A DNA stretch of 64,000 nucleotides from Variovorax sp. PMC12 (GTDB taxonomy: Bacteria; Pseudomonadota; Gammaproteobacteria; Burkholderiales; Burkholderiaceae_C), in assembly GCF_003019815.1 (NCBI RefSeq), contig NZ_CP027773.1:4304501-4368500 (forward strand). The letters run 5' to 3'. Below the pieces are notes generated by a model. The model worked only from the letters and a program-made list of their open reading frames with translations. It had not been told where the DNA came from and searched no databases. Every line of letters begins with the position of its first letter. The first letter of the stretch is position 1. Below are positions 34,701 through 43,332 of this stretch, piece after piece. The position numbers and the translations under genes were made by a program.

Positions 34701-35366
34701 TTCAAGAAGCGCGAATCGGTCGAGAGCCTGGTGGCGCGCCGCGTGGAGTTCCTGACGGGCTACCAGAACGCCGCCTACGCCGACGAATACAAGCAGTTCG
34801 TGGGCAAGGTGCAGCGGGCCGAGGCGGCCGTCGGCAAGAGCACCGCGCTGACCGAGACGGTCGCGCGCTACCTGTTCAAGCTGATGGCGTACAAGGACGA
34901 ATACGAAGTCGCCCGCCTGCACACCGACCGCACGTTCCTCGACCGCGTCGAAGGCATGTTCGAGGGCGACTACAAGCTCAACTACCACCTGGCGCCGCCG
35001 CTCATCGCAAAGAAGAACAGCAAGGGCCAGCTGCAGAAGCAGAAGTTCGGTCCCTGGATGCTGACCGGCTTCAGGCTGCTCGCTAAGCTCAAGGGCGTGC
35101 GCGGCACGGCGCTCGACATCTTCGGGCGCACCGAGGAGCGCAAGGCCGAGCGCGCGCTGATCGGCGAGTACCGCGCCAGCATCGAGGAAGTGATCGGCGC
35201 GCTGCGGGCCGACAACTACGCGCTGGCGCTCGAAATTGCCGGCCTGCCCGAGCAGATCCGCGGCTACGGCCACGTCAAGGAGCGCAATCTCGCGGCCGCC
35301 CGCACACGCTGGAACGAGCTGCTGGCCAAGTGGCGCAACCCGCAGGCGCAGCGCGCGGCAGCCTGA
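31755..35366 (+). CDS. Indolepyruvate:ferredoxin oxidoreductase, fused single-chain form
   Basis: 1203 residues. The enzyme oxidises aryl or branched-chain 2-oxo acids to acyl-CoA, reducing ferredoxin. Domains in order: pyrimidine-binding part (about 30-300), TPP-binding part (GIGCHFMATWMDRS and the GDGTYFHSG motif), a 4Fe-4S motif with Cys681, 684, 687 and 693 (CEGCGDCSVQSNC), then the gamma domain (GVGGTGVITIGQLLG, about 775) and a C-terminal extension. The fused, ~1200-residue form is that of aerobic proteobacteria. ATG 31755 is the last start before homology; an upstream frame is not conserved-looking. An intrinsic terminator follows. Confidence 0.93.
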   Translation: MNAPLPAHIRKALETVTLDDKYSLDYGRAFMSGVQALVKLPMLQRLRDQQAGKNTAGFISGYRGSPLGGYDQALWKASKFLKEQNIVFQPGVNEELAATALWGTQQLGFSPQGTNKFDGVFGIWYGKGPGVDRCSDVFKHANMAGTTEFGGVIAVAGDDHISKSSTAAHQSDHIFKACGTPVFFPANVQEILDLGIHAFALSRFSGVWSGMKTIQEIVESSATAMIDPERVEIVIPTDFEMPPGGLHIRWPDHALEQEARLMHYKWYAALAYIRANRLNHNVIQGPNDRFGIMASGKAFNDTRQALIDLGLDDAACRQLGIRLHKVGVVWPLEAQLTREFATGLQEILVVEEKRQVIEYQLKEELYNWRSDVRPNVVGKFDEGEVHAAEGYSGGEWSMPNPTAHTLLRANADLNPAMIAKAIAGRLRKTGLLAAAGADMAARIDAQLAILEAKERSMVVQQASTSVVDATRQPWFCSGCPHNTSTVVPEGSRAMGGIGCHFMATWMDRSTIGFTQMGGEGVPWVGQQPFTTDQHIFANLGDGTYFHSGLLAIRQSIAAGVNITYKILYNDAVAMTGGQQVGERPEGHSVLQIAESLHAEGAVKVVIVTDEPEKYEGVNIPGDHVQVKHRDLLDDVQREFRKIPGTTAIIYDQTCATEKRRRRKRGTAVDPAKRVVINELVCEGCGDCSVQSNCLSVEPLETEFGRKRTINQSSCNKDMSCLKGFCPSFVTVEGGQLKKKGKNKAATPAEFGLLPEPAIPSLVGGKVWGVVVAGVGGTGVITIGQLLGMAAHIEAKGIVTQDAAGLAQKGGATWSHVLIGDTQDDIRTTRVGTAAADLILACDPLVTVNGETMARMREGRTHVALNSHSSPTAAFVRNANWQNPEDACAAEIARAVGIDAMGTFDADAAATTLMGDSIYVNPMILGYAWQKGWIPLEHESLMRAIELNAVAVENNKTAFEWGRQAAVRPEELQKRVRPGQVIEFKKRESVESLVARRVEFLTGYQNAAYADEYKQFVGKVQRAEAAVGKSTALTETVARYLFKLMAYKDEYEVARLHTDRTFLDRVEGMFEGDYKLNYHLAPPLIAKKNSKGQLQKQKFGPWMLTGFRLLAKLKGVRGTALDIFGRTEERKAERALIGEYRASIEEVIGALRADNYALALEIAGLPEQIRGYGHVKERNLAAARTRWNELLAKWRNPQAQRAAA

Positions 35367-35392
35367 TTTTTCGACGGAATCCCACCGCAAAG

Positions 35393-35413
35393 AGCGCCCG
35401 ACGGGCGCTTTTT
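35393..35413 (+). terminator. Intrinsic terminator after the ketoacid oxidoreductase gene
   Basis: AGCGCCC, loop GAC... to GGGCGCT forms a 7-bp stem at 35393-35409, followed by five T. It lies 27 bases after the stop codon. Confidence 0.85.
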
Positions 35414-35431
35414 GCTATTGAAAAGATAGCA
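35413..35431. repeat. Short palindrome TGCTAT-N7-ATAGCA
   Basis: A perfect 6-bp inverted repeat adjoining the terminator, similar in form to the palindrome at 4405-4427. It is probably a member of a small dispersed repeat family in this bacterial group. Confidence 0.45.
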
Positions 35432-35509
35432 TCCGATGGGCGGAACGGATGGCCGGAAAGCCCTCCCCGCCGCGCCGGATAAGCCCGTGGAACGGCCATC
35501 CGCGCCGAA

Positions 35510-35515
35510 TACAAT
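35510..35515 (+). promoter_or_regulatory. Candidate -10 for the yajC-secDF operon
   Basis: TACAAT in the sequence GAATACAATGCC, 138 bases upstream of the yajC start and after the preceding terminator. No convincing -35 is seen (GTGGAA at 35487-35492 is weak), so this is tentative. Confidence 0.3.
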
Positions 35516-35652
35516 GCCCGGTGCTGTGCGCGGCCAAGCCCCGCCGAGCTTTGACTTGCGGCCCCAATTCCGTTCGTGGCCGCGAAGCCATGAGAAGAGT
35601 CGGGACCGGCCCGCCTTCCTCTCGTTTTCTCTTCCCTCTGCTGGAGACTCTT

Positions 35653-35988
35653 TTGTTCATTTCCTCTGCTTTCGCCCAGACCGCGCCCGCTGCAGCCGGC
35701 GGCGGTGACATGTTGTCCTCGCTCGGCAGCATGCTGCCCCTGGTGCTGATGTTCGTGGTGCTGTATTTCGTCATGATCCGCCCGCAAATGAAGCGCCAGA
35801 AAGAAGCCCGCGCAATGATCGAGGCGCTGGCCAAGGGCGACGAAGTCGCCACCGCCGGCGGCGTGCTCGGCAAGATCACCTCGCTGAGCGACCAGTACCT
35901 GGGCCTGGAGATCGCCAACGGCGTCGAGATCAAGATCCAGCGCAGCGCCGTGGTGCAGGTCCTGCCCAAGGGCGCCGTCAAGCAATAA
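35653..35988 (+). CDS. yajC: Sec translocon accessory subunit YajC (TTG start)
   Basis: 111 residues: one N-terminal membrane helix (about 20-42, MLPLVLMFVVLYFVMIRP) and a small cytoplasmic domain with KGDEVATAGGVLGKI and VEIKIQRSAVVQVLPKG. YajC joins SecDF in the holo-translocon. The TTG at 35653 has GGAG six bases upstream and gives the typical start FISSAFAQ; an ATG at 35590 would add 21 unrelated residues. The usual upstream neighbours queA and tgt are missing; an unrelated gene with its own terminator is there instead. Confidence 0.9.
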   Translation: MFISSAFAQTAPAAAGGGDMLSSLGSMLPLVLMFVVLYFVMIRPQMKRQKEARAMIEALAKGDEVATAGGVLGKITSLSDQYLGLEIANGVEIKIQRSAVVQVLPKGAVKQ

Positions 35989-36077
35989 AAGCGTGAGCTG
36001 AACCTTGCGCTTTGCGGCGCAGGGCCCCAAGTCACGCGGTGTTCCATTTCTGAAAAGCTTGAGAAAAGCGCCCGCTC

Positions 36078-37958
36078 ATGAACCGCTACCCGGTCTGGAA
36101 GTACACGATCATCGTGATCGTGTTGCTCGTGGGGCTCATCTACGCCCTGCCCAATTTCTTCGGTGAGGCGCCTGCGGTGCAGGTGTCGGCGGCCAAGACG
36201 GTCGTCAAGGTCGATGCCTCCACCCAGACCCGGGTCGAGGAGGCGCTCAAGGCCGCAGGCCTGACGCCCGACCTGATCACCCTGGACGCCACCTCGCTGC
36301 GCGCCCGCTTCGCAACCACCGACGACCAGCTCAAGGCGCGCGACGCCGTGCAGCGCGCGCTGGTGCCCGACGCGAACGACCCGCCGTACACGGTGGCGCT
36401 CAACCTGGTGTCGCGCTCGCCCAAGTGGCTGACCGCGCTGCACGCCTTCCCCATGTACCTGGGCCTCGACCTGCGCGGCGGCGTCGACTTCCTGCTGCAG
36501 GTGGACATGAAGGGCGCCATCGACAAGAAGGCCGAGTCCTTCGCCAGCGACCTGCGCACCACCTTCCGCGACAAGAGCATCCGCGGCACCGCGGTGAGCC
36601 GCAACGGCCAGACCGTCGAGGTGACCTTCCGCGACGCGGCCTCGCTCGACGCGGCCAAGCGCATCATCCAGGACCAGTTCCCCGACCTCGCCACCACCGA
36701 CAGCCAGGACGGCGGCAACTGGCGCCTCGTGGCCACCATCAAGCCCGAGGCCGCGCGCCGCATGCAGGACGCCGCGCTCAAGCAGAACATCACCACGCTG
36801 CACAACCGGATCAACGAACTCGGCGTGGCCGAGCCCGTGATCCAGCAGCAGGGCCTGGACCGCATCGTCGTGCAGCTGCCCGGCGTGCAGGACACCGCCA
36901 AGGCCAAGGAAATCCTGGGCCGCACCGCCACGCTCGAAATGCGCATGGTCGACGAAAGCGCCGAGGGCCGCGCCGCCGAGCTGAGCGGCGGCCCCGTGCC
37001 CTTCGGCTCCGAGAAATTCCTCGACCGCCAGGGCCGGCCCGTGATCGTGAAGAAGCAGGTGCTCGTCACCGGCGAGAACCTCACCGACGCGCAGCCCGGC
37101 TTCGACCAGCAGAGCAACCAGCCCAAGGTCGACCTGACCATGGACGCCAAGGGCGGCCGCATCATGCGCGACGTCAGCCGCGAGAACTACAAGAAGCGCA
37201 TGGCCATGCTGATCTTCGAGAAGGGCAAGGGCGAAGTGCTCACCGCCCCGTCGATCAACGGCGAACTCGGCAACCGCTTCCAGGTCTCGGGCTCCATGAC
37301 CGTGGTCGAGGCCAACGACCTCGCGCTGCTGCTGCGCGCCGGCTCGCTGGCCGCGCCCATGGAAATCATCCAGGAACGCACCATCGGCCCGACGCTGGGC
37401 GCCGACAACATCGAGAAGGGCTTCAAGAGCGTGATGTACGGCTTCCTGGCGATCATGGTCTTCATGTGCGCGTACTACGCACTGTTCGGCCTGTTCTCCT
37501 CGATCGCGCTGGCCGTCAACCTGATGCTGCTGGTGGCCATCCTCTCGCTGCTGCAGGCCACGCTCACGCTGCCCGGCATCGCGGCCATGGCCCTGGCCAT
37601 CGGCGTGGCGATCGACTCCAACGTGCTGATCAACGAACGCGTGCGCGAAGAGCTGCGCAACGGGGCGTCGCCGCAGGCGGCCATCCATGCCGGCTACGAA
37701 CGCGCCTGGGGCACCATCCTGGACTCCAACGTGACCACCCTGATCGCGGGTATCGCGCTGCTGGCCTTCGGCTCGGGCCCGGTGCGCGGCTTCGCGGTGG
37801 TGCACTGCATCGGCATCGTCACCTCGATGTTCTCCGCCGTGTTCTTCTCGCGCGGCCTCGTGAACTTCTGGTACGGCCAGAAGAAGAAGCTCAAGACGGT
37901 GTCCATCGGCACGGTCTGGCGCCCCGCAACCGACGGCTCGGCCGTGGCAACCAAGTAA
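36078..37958 (+). CDS. secD: Protein translocase subunit SecD
   Basis: 626 residues. One N-terminal membrane helix (about 8-27), a large periplasmic part with GLDLRGGVDFLLQVD and the repeated IxxRINELGVAEPVIQQQG segment, then five C-terminal helices with IAAMALAIGVAIDSNVLINERVREE seen in parts. SecDF uses the proton gradient to finish protein export. It is 89 bases after yajC and 18 before secF in one operon. Confidence 0.97.
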   Translation: MNRYPVWKYTIIVIVLLVGLIYALPNFFGEAPAVQVSAAKTVVKVDASTQTRVEEALKAAGLTPDLITLDATSLRARFATTDDQLKARDAVQRALVPDANDPPYTVALNLVSRSPKWLTALHAFPMYLGLDLRGGVDFLLQVDMKGAIDKKAESFASDLRTTFRDKSIRGTAVSRNGQTVEVTFRDAASLDAAKRIIQDQFPDLATTDSQDGGNWRLVATIKPEAARRMQDAALKQNITTLHNRINELGVAEPVIQQQGLDRIVVQLPGVQDTAKAKEILGRTATLEMRMVDESAEGRAAELSGGPVPFGSEKFLDRQGRPVIVKKQVLVTGENLTDAQPGFDQQSNQPKVDLTMDAKGGRIMRDVSRENYKKRMAMLIFEKGKGEVLTAPSINGELGNRFQVSGSMTVVEANDLALLLRAGSLAAPMEIIQERTIGPTLGADNIEKGFKSVMYGFLAIMVFMCAYYALFGLFSSIALAVNLMLLVAILSLLQATLTLPGIAAMALAIGVAIDSNVLINERVREELRNGASPQAAIHAGYERAWGTILDSNVTTLIAGIALLAFGSGPVRGFAVVHCIGIVTSMFSAVFFSRGLVNFWYGQKKKLKTVSIGTVWRPATDGSAVATK

Positions 37959-37976
37959 AGGGCGAGGACAAGCGTC

Positions 37977-38936
37977 ATGGAATTCTTCCGCATCCACAGG
38001 ACCATCCCGTTCATGCGCCACGCGGTGGTGCTGAACATCGTCTCCGTCGTCACCTTCGCGCTGGCGGTGTTCTTCCTGTTCCACCGCGGGCTGCACCTGT
38101 CGGTGGAGTTCACGGGCGGCACGGTGATCGAGGTCGCCTACGAGCAGTCCGCCGACATCGGCAAGGTGCGCGATGCCGTCACCAAGCTCGGCTACCCGGA
38201 GGTGCAGGTCCAGAACTACGGCACCTCGCGCGACGTGCAGATCCGCCTGCCGGCCCAGAAGGGCATGAGCTCCGACCAGCAGAGCGCGCAGGTCATGCAG
38301 GCGCTGAAGTCGGTCGACCCGTCGGCCACGCAGCGCGGCATCGAGGTCGTCGGGCCGCAGGTCGGCGAAGAGCTGACCACCAACGGCCTCAAGGCCCTGG
38401 GCATGGTGGTCGTGGGCATCATGATCTACCTGGCGTTTCGCTTCGAATGGAAGTTTGCGCTGGCTACCGTGCTGGCCAACCTGCACGACGTGGTGATCAT
38501 CCTGGGCTTCTTCGCGTTCTTCCAGTGGGAGTTCTCGCTGGCGGTGCTGGCGGCGGTGCTGGCGGTGCTGGGCTACTCGGTGAACGAATCGGTGGTGATC
38601 TTCGACCGGATCCGCGAGAACTTCCGCCGCTACCGGAAGATGACGACCACCGAGATCATCGACAACGCGATCACCTCGACCATCAGCCGGACCATCATCA
38701 CCCACGGCTCCACCCAGCTCGTGGTGCTGTCGATGTTCTTCTTCGGCGGGCCGACCCTGCACTACTTCGCCCTGGCGCTGACCATCGGCATCTGCTTCGG
38801 CATCTACTCTTCGTGCTTCGTGGCGGCGGCCATCGCCATGTGGCTCGGCATCAAGCGCGAAGACCTCGTCAAGGGCGGCCCGACCAAGCGCGACGGCGAA
38901 TCGGGGGACGACCCGAACGCCGGGGCCGTGGTCTGA
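37977..38936 (+). CDS. secF: Protein translocase subunit SecF
   Basis: 319 residues, six membrane helices with a first periplasmic loop. VEFTGGTVIEVAY is the family start motif, and GYSVNESVVIFDRIRENFR plus TISRTIITHGSTQ are in the transporter core. It forms the SecDF complex with the gene before it. Confidence 0.97.
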   Translation: MEFFRIHRTIPFMRHAVVLNIVSVVTFALAVFFLFHRGLHLSVEFTGGTVIEVAYEQSADIGKVRDAVTKLGYPEVQVQNYGTSRDVQIRLPAQKGMSSDQQSAQVMQALKSVDPSATQRGIEVVGPQVGEELTTNGLKALGMVVVGIMIYLAFRFEWKFALATVLANLHDVVIILGFFAFFQWEFSLAVLAAVLAVLGYSVNESVVIFDRIRENFRRYRKMTTTEIIDNAITSTISRTIITHGSTQLVVLSMFFFGGPTLHYFALALTIGICFGIYSSCFVAAAIAMWLGIKREDLVKGGPTKRDGESGDDPNAGAVV

Positions 38937-39087
38937 CGGATACTTCAGGCTTAATTCAGGCGGCCAGGGCGGCGCCGCGGTATGCATGCAACGCCGCGCG
39001 CTCTCCACACTTGTGCGGTTGAGCATCCCGATGCAAGCTCGCGGTTGTCGCCGATAAACCGAACACCCTGGCCTTTCCGACTTTTCA

Positions 39088-41502
39088 ATGAGCATTGCGC
39101 GGTCCGCTTCTTCCCTGCAGCTCGCTCGCGAGACGCGTGAGCGCTTCGTGGCGGCCACGGAAGGCGCGATCGTGCCGCTGGCCCGCGCAATCCGGGACCG
39201 GCTGACCGCGCTGGCCTCGGAAGCCGGCAACGCCCGCGCCATGCAGGAGCACCGCGACGATTTCGTGGCGTTCCAGGGGCAGGGCACCCGCTGGGTCTCG
39301 CTCGCGCAGACCGGCTGGCGCAAGGCGCTGGCGGGCTCGGGCGGCGGCGCGGCCGCGGCGTCTTCGGGTTTGCGCCTCGAGCTCATCGGCGACGAGGAGG
39401 TCGAGAGCAACATCCTCTCATCGCGCCTGGCGCAGGTGATCCACGACAAGGCCAGCTTCGAGCTGAGCGACCTGCGCCTGCGCATCCAGCACCTCGAAGG
39501 CACCTCCGAACTCGACGCCCACGACGTGCTCAAGCCCGAGACTCTGGCCAAGCTGCTGGTCGAGCAATGGCTCGGCGCGGGCCTGAGCCGCGGCATGTGG
39601 ACCCGGGTGCAGGACACCGTGCAGCTGGCGCTGGTCGACGTGGTCGTCAAGGCCTACAAGGACGCCAACGTGTTCCTGGTCGCCAACGGGGTGATGCAGG
39701 AGATCGATCTCAAGAGCTTCGTGCGGCGCACGGGCAGCAGCGGCGGCGGCGCAGCGGGCGCAGGCGGCGGCTCCGGCGGCCCGACCACGTCGAGCGGCTC
39801 GATGGCCCGCGACAGCGGCATGTCCGGCGGCCCCCACAGCGCCCAGCGCCCCGGCTTCGGGTTCGCCGGCTCGCAGCAGGGCTCGGTGCCCTCGGCCGTG
39901 GCGCCTCCCGCAACCACCGGTGGATCGCCGTTGATGATCGCCCGGCAACGCGCGCAGACCGCCCTGCTCAGCCTCAAGCGGTTCGTGACCGCGCGCATCG
40001 GCGGCGACACGGGCGCAGGCGCGGGACAGCATTACCAGGCCGCGAATCCCGATGGACGCGCCACCGATGCCGGCGGCGGCGGGGGGCCGGCGGCTCCGCG
40101 CGTGTTCTCGCGCACCTTCGCCGGCGCCATCGCCGACGCCGAAGTCGCCTATCGCATGGCGGCCACCCAGTTCATGGACGGCCCGGGCGAGCAGGCCACG
40201 CTGATGCAGCAGACCGCCGTCGACCTGCGCAAGCGGACCACCGAGCTCAAGAAGCGTGCGCCGACCACCGCCGACAAGGCCACGGTCGAGATCGTGGCGC
40301 TGATGTTCCAGGCCATCCTGGCCGAGGAACGCATTCCTTTTTCGGCGCGCGTGTGGTTCGCGCGCCTGCAGATGCCGGTGCTGCGCGTGGCCATCGCCGA
40401 GCCCGAGTTCTTCGGCACCCTGCAGCACCCCGCGCGCATGCTGATCGACCGCATGGGCTCGTGCGTGATGGGCTTCGACGCGGCGGCCATCACCGGCAGC
40501 GCGCTCGAAGGCGAGATCCGCCGCGTGGTGCAGGTCATCGAGCAATATCCCGAAACCGGCCAGCGCGTATTCAAGCTGGTGTTCGACGAGTTCGTCGCCT
40601 TCCTCAACCGCTATCTGACCCAGAGCGACACCACGCAGCGCGTGATGAGCGTGGCGCAGCAGGTCGAGCAGAAGGAAACGATGGCGATCCAGTACACCAT
40701 CGAGTTGCGCAAGATGCTGAACGACATGCCCGTGCGCGACGAGATCCGGGAGTTCCTCTTCAAGATCTGGGCCGAGGTGCTGGCCATTGCCGCGCTGCGC
40801 TACGGCGCGCAGGGCGAGCAGACGGTGATGCTCAAGCGCGTGGCCTCCGACCTGGTGTGGGCCGCGAGCGCCAAGCCCAACCGCACCGACCGCGCCCGCG
40901 TCATACAAGACCTGCCGCAGCTGCTGCAGCGCCTGCGCCAGGGCATGGCGCTGCTGGGCATCGTCGACGAGCCGCAGGAAGCGCACATCAAGATCATCGG
41001 CGCCACGCTGTCCGACGCCTTCCTGTCGAAGACCGAGGCGATTCCGCAGGCCAAGATCGAAGCCATGGCCGAGCGGCTGACGCACCTGGAAGACTTCGTG
41101 ACCGACGTCGGCGGCGCCTCCGACCTGCCGCTCGACGCCCACAGCATCGAGCTGCTGCTCGGCGTGGACGCCGCCTCGATCGAGGTCGTTCCCGATGCCG
41201 CCGGCGCCAAGGTGGCCGAGGACATGCTCGCCTGGGCGCATGAGTTGCAGGTGGGCAACTGGTTCATGCTCGACCACAACGACCGGGTGAGCCAGGTGCA
41301 GTTCGTGTGGCGCAGCGACCGCAAGCAGCTGCACCTGTTCGCCTCCGCGGACGGCCGCAGCTTCCTGATCCAGGCCGGTCGCCTGGCCATGTACCTGCAG
41401 GCCGGCCTGCTGGTGCCGGCCGAGGAAGAAACGCTCACCGTGCGCGCCACGCGCGAAGCGCTGGCCAAGCTCGACGCCAACCCCGAGCGCCTGCTGAACT
41501 AG
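39088..41502 (+). CDS. DUF1631-family protein
   Basis: 804 residues, cytoplasmic, no membrane helix seen. The DUF1631 pattern is clear: N-terminal ELIGDEEVESNILSSRLAQ, LEQWLGAGL-like and GMWTRVQDTVQ parts, and a long helical C-terminal half (about 320-800). A Gly/Ser-rich linker (about 215-285) and a second Gly-rich stretch (about 315-335) separate the parts. The function of this family is unknown; it occurs mainly in beta- and gammaproteobacteria. It stands alone after secF with ~150 bases between. Confidence 0.9.
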   Translation: MSIARSASSLQLARETRERFVAATEGAIVPLARAIRDRLTALASEAGNARAMQEHRDDFVAFQGQGTRWVSLAQTGWRKALAGSGGGAAAASSGLRLELIGDEEVESNILSSRLAQVIHDKASFELSDLRLRIQHLEGTSELDAHDVLKPETLAKLLVEQWLGAGLSRGMWTRVQDTVQLALVDVVVKAYKDANVFLVANGVMQEIDLKSFVRRTGSSGGGAAGAGGGSGGPTTSSGSMARDSGMSGGPHSAQRPGFGFAGSQQGSVPSAVAPPATTGGSPLMIARQRAQTALLSLKRFVTARIGGDTGAGAGQHYQAANPDGRATDAGGGGGPAAPRVFSRTFAGAIADAEVAYRMAATQFMDGPGEQATLMQQTAVDLRKRTTELKKRAPTTADKATVEIVALMFQAILAEERIPFSARVWFARLQMPVLRVAIAEPEFFGTLQHPARMLIDRMGSCVMGFDAAAITGSALEGEIRRVVQVIEQYPETGQRVFKLVFDEFVAFLNRYLTQSDTTQRVMSVAQQVEQKETMAIQYTIELRKMLNDMPVRDEIREFLFKIWAEVLAIAALRYGAQGEQTVMLKRVASDLVWAASAKPNRTDRARVIQDLPQLLQRLRQGMALLGIVDEPQEAHIKIIGATLSDAFLSKTEAIPQAKIEAMAERLTHLEDFVTDVGGASDLPLDAHSIELLLGVDAASIEVVPDAAGAKVAEDMLAWAHELQVGNWFMLDHNDRVSQVQFVWRSDRKQLHLFASADGRSFLIQAGRLAMYLQAGLLVPAEEETLTVRATREALAKLDANPERLLN

Positions 41503-41515
41503 CCGGGAGGCGAGC

Positions 41516-42034
41516 TCAGTGTGCGGTGCGGCCTTCGCGGCTTTCGCAGAGTTCGTCGAGCACCAGCGCATCGGGCTCGATGCCGGTGCTCCAGTGGACC
41601 ATCAGCACGATGATCTTCAGCTCGTCGATCGCGACCGGATCGCCCGGTGCGGCCATCGCGCGCTCGATCACGATCTCACGCAGCCCGCAGGGCAGCACGT
41701 CCGATGATTCGAGGAAGCGGATGAAGCCCAGGCATTCGGCGCCGAGGTGCTCCTGCTCCGCCTGGGAGTAGATGCGCATGGCATCGGGGGATTGGGGCAG
41801 GGCCGCTTCGGGTGCGCCGCGCAATGTGACGGTGGCCGAGGCCGCGTCGTCGGCGTGGTGCTCGATCTGCATGCCTTGCGTTGCAAGGCTCAGGCCGTCT
41901 AGCCAGTGAAGGGCTTCGCGGATTTCTTCTGCCTCGAAGCCGTGCGCGCTGAGCTTGCGGCCCAGTTGTTCGGGTTCGGGGCATGCATCGCCGCGCCAGT
42001 AGTTCTCGTAGACAAAAACAAGTACTTCGAACAT
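41516..42034 (-). CDS. smg: Smg family protein (DUF494)
   Basis: 172 residues starting MFEVLVFVYENYW, the exact family start, with LSAHGFEAEEIREALHWLDGL in the first half. Function unknown; smg is regularly found beside dprA and def in proteobacteria, as here. The ATG at 42034 is chosen over a longer frame. A degraded repeat lies in the 100 bases between dprA and this gene. Confidence 0.93.
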   Translation of the reverse strand: MFEVLVFVYENYWRGDACPEPEQLGRKLSAHGFEAEEIREALHWLDGLSLATQGMQIEHHADDAASATVTLRGAPEAALPQSPDAMRIYSQAEQEHLGAECLGFIRFLESSDVLPCGLREIVIERAMAAPGDPVAIDELKIIVLMVHWSTGIEPDALVLDELCESREGRTAH

Positions 42035-42067
42035 GCGCACCAATATAGCCCAGGAAGTGGCCGATCG

Positions 42068-42096
42068 CCCCCGGGCTTTGCGCACTTCGCATCACT
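42068..42096. repeat. Degenerate partial copy of the 8.2-kb hairpin element
   Basis: 29 bases starting CCCCCGGGCTTTGCGCAC match, at about 24 positions, the reverse complement of the right end of the element at 8152-8258. Only this end is kept. It lies between dprA and smg. Confidence 0.45.
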
Positions 42097-42135
42097 TTTC
42101 CTTCCTGCATGCGCAGGCGTTCGCGCGGACCTCGA

Positions 42136-43302
42136 TCAGCTGCTGGCAGATCGCTGGAAGAGCCCGCCGGGCAGGCGCGAGACATGGCCGTCCAGTTCGA
42201 GCGAGAGCAGCTTCGCCTGCAGCGCGGCGGCGCTCCAGCCGGTGCGGGCGCTCAGTGCGTCGAGGCTGACCGGGTCGAAGCCCAGGGCCTCCAGCAGCGG
42301 GGCCTCGGTCGATGACGGCGCCTGCTGCGCTTCGGCTGCGTCGCTGCTGCCGTTGCCGTTCTTGGGCGGCGATGCGGACGGTGTGTGCTGCAGCGGCGGC
42401 AGCTCTTCAAGGATGTCGTTGACCGATTCCACGAGCTTGGCGCCCTGCCGGATCAGCGCGTGGCAGCCGCGCGACTGGGGCGAGTGGATCGAACCCGGTA
42501 TCGCGAACACTTCCTTGCCCTGCTCCGAGGTGAGCCGCGCGGTGATCAGCGAGCCCGACTGCAGCGCCGCCTCGACCACCAGCGTGCCGCGTGCCAGCCC
42601 GGCGATGAGCCGGTTGCGCTTCGGAAAGTTCTGCGTGAGCGGCGGCGTGCCCAGCGGCAACTCGCTGACGATCAGGCCTTGTTGGGTGATGCGGTGCGCC
42701 AGGTCGCGGTGCCGCGCCGGGTAGACGCGGTCGAGCCCGGTGCCGACCACGGCGACCGTGGCGAGGCAGGGCGTCTCGCCGGCGGCGTCCAGCGCGCCCT
42801 GGTGCGCGGCGCCGTCCACCCCCAGCGCCAGCCCCGAGACCACCGGCAGGCCGGCTTCGCCCAGCGCGCGCGCAAAGCTGCGCGCATTGCTGGCGCCTTG
42901 CGGTGTCGGGTTGCGGCTGCCCACGACCGCGATGCTGTGGCCGAGTTGCGTGAGGTCGTAGTCGGCGGCGCCGAGCACATAGAGCATGGGCGGCGGATCG
43001 GCCATTTCGAGCAGCGAGGCCGGGTAGCCTGCATCGCCGAGCGTGACGAGCCGGCGCGAGCTGCCGTTGTCGGTGTTGTGCAGCCATTGCCAGGTCTGGT
43101 CGACCTGGGCCTGGAGATTGGCGGGCGGCTGCCGCAGTGCCTCGGCCTGCGCGAGCGACACCACTTCGCGCAGCGCTTCTTCCGGCTGCGCGAACACGCG
43201 CTCGGGCAGGCCGAACGCCGCGAGGAGCCGGCGCACGGTGCCGTCACCGATGCCGGGGGTCAGTGAAAGTCGCAGCCAGCCTGCGAGTTCTGCGCGTTCC
43301 AA
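42136..43302 (-). CDS. dprA: DNA-processing protein DprA
   Basis: 388 residues. DprA loads RecA on incoming single-stranded DNA in natural transformation. A SAM-like N-terminal domain, the Rossmann core with IAVVGSRNPTPQG, VVSGLALGVDGAAHQGAL, FPKRNRLIAGLA and VFAIPGS, and a C-terminal winged helix (about 325-388, ending RLPGGLFQR) are all intact. It follows the LysM gene by 30 bases and precedes smg. Confidence 0.96.
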   Translation of the reverse strand: MERAELAGWLRLSLTPGIGDGTVRRLLAAFGLPERVFAQPEEALREVVSLAQAEALRQPPANLQAQVDQTWQWLHNTDNGSSRRLVTLGDAGYPASLLEMADPPPMLYVLGAADYDLTQLGHSIAVVGSRNPTPQGASNARSFARALGEAGLPVVSGLALGVDGAAHQGALDAAGETPCLATVAVVGTGLDRVYPARHRDLAHRITQQGLIVSELPLGTPPLTQNFPKRNRLIAGLARGTLVVEAALQSGSLITARLTSEQGKEVFAIPGSIHSPQSRGCHALIRQGAKLVESVNDILEELPPLQHTPSASPPKNGNGSSDAAEAQQAPSSTEAPLLEALGFDPVSLDALSARTGWSAAALQAKLLSLELDGHVSRLPGGLFQRSASS

Positions 43303-43332
43303 ACGAATGTGCGAAAGAGCCGTAGCCGTGGG

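Noticed and set aside
32055..35390. A 1111-codon open frame antisense to the ketoacid oxidoreductase gene
   Set aside because: GC-rich third positions remove stops from opposite frames; the product is Arg/Ala/His-rich with no known motif, while the plus strand codes a full enzyme.
35415..39650. A 1411-codon open frame antisense to yajC-secDF and part of the DUF1631 gene
   Set aside because: It spans three well-supported genes and has a composition typical of a shadow frame (His/Ala/Arg/Gly).
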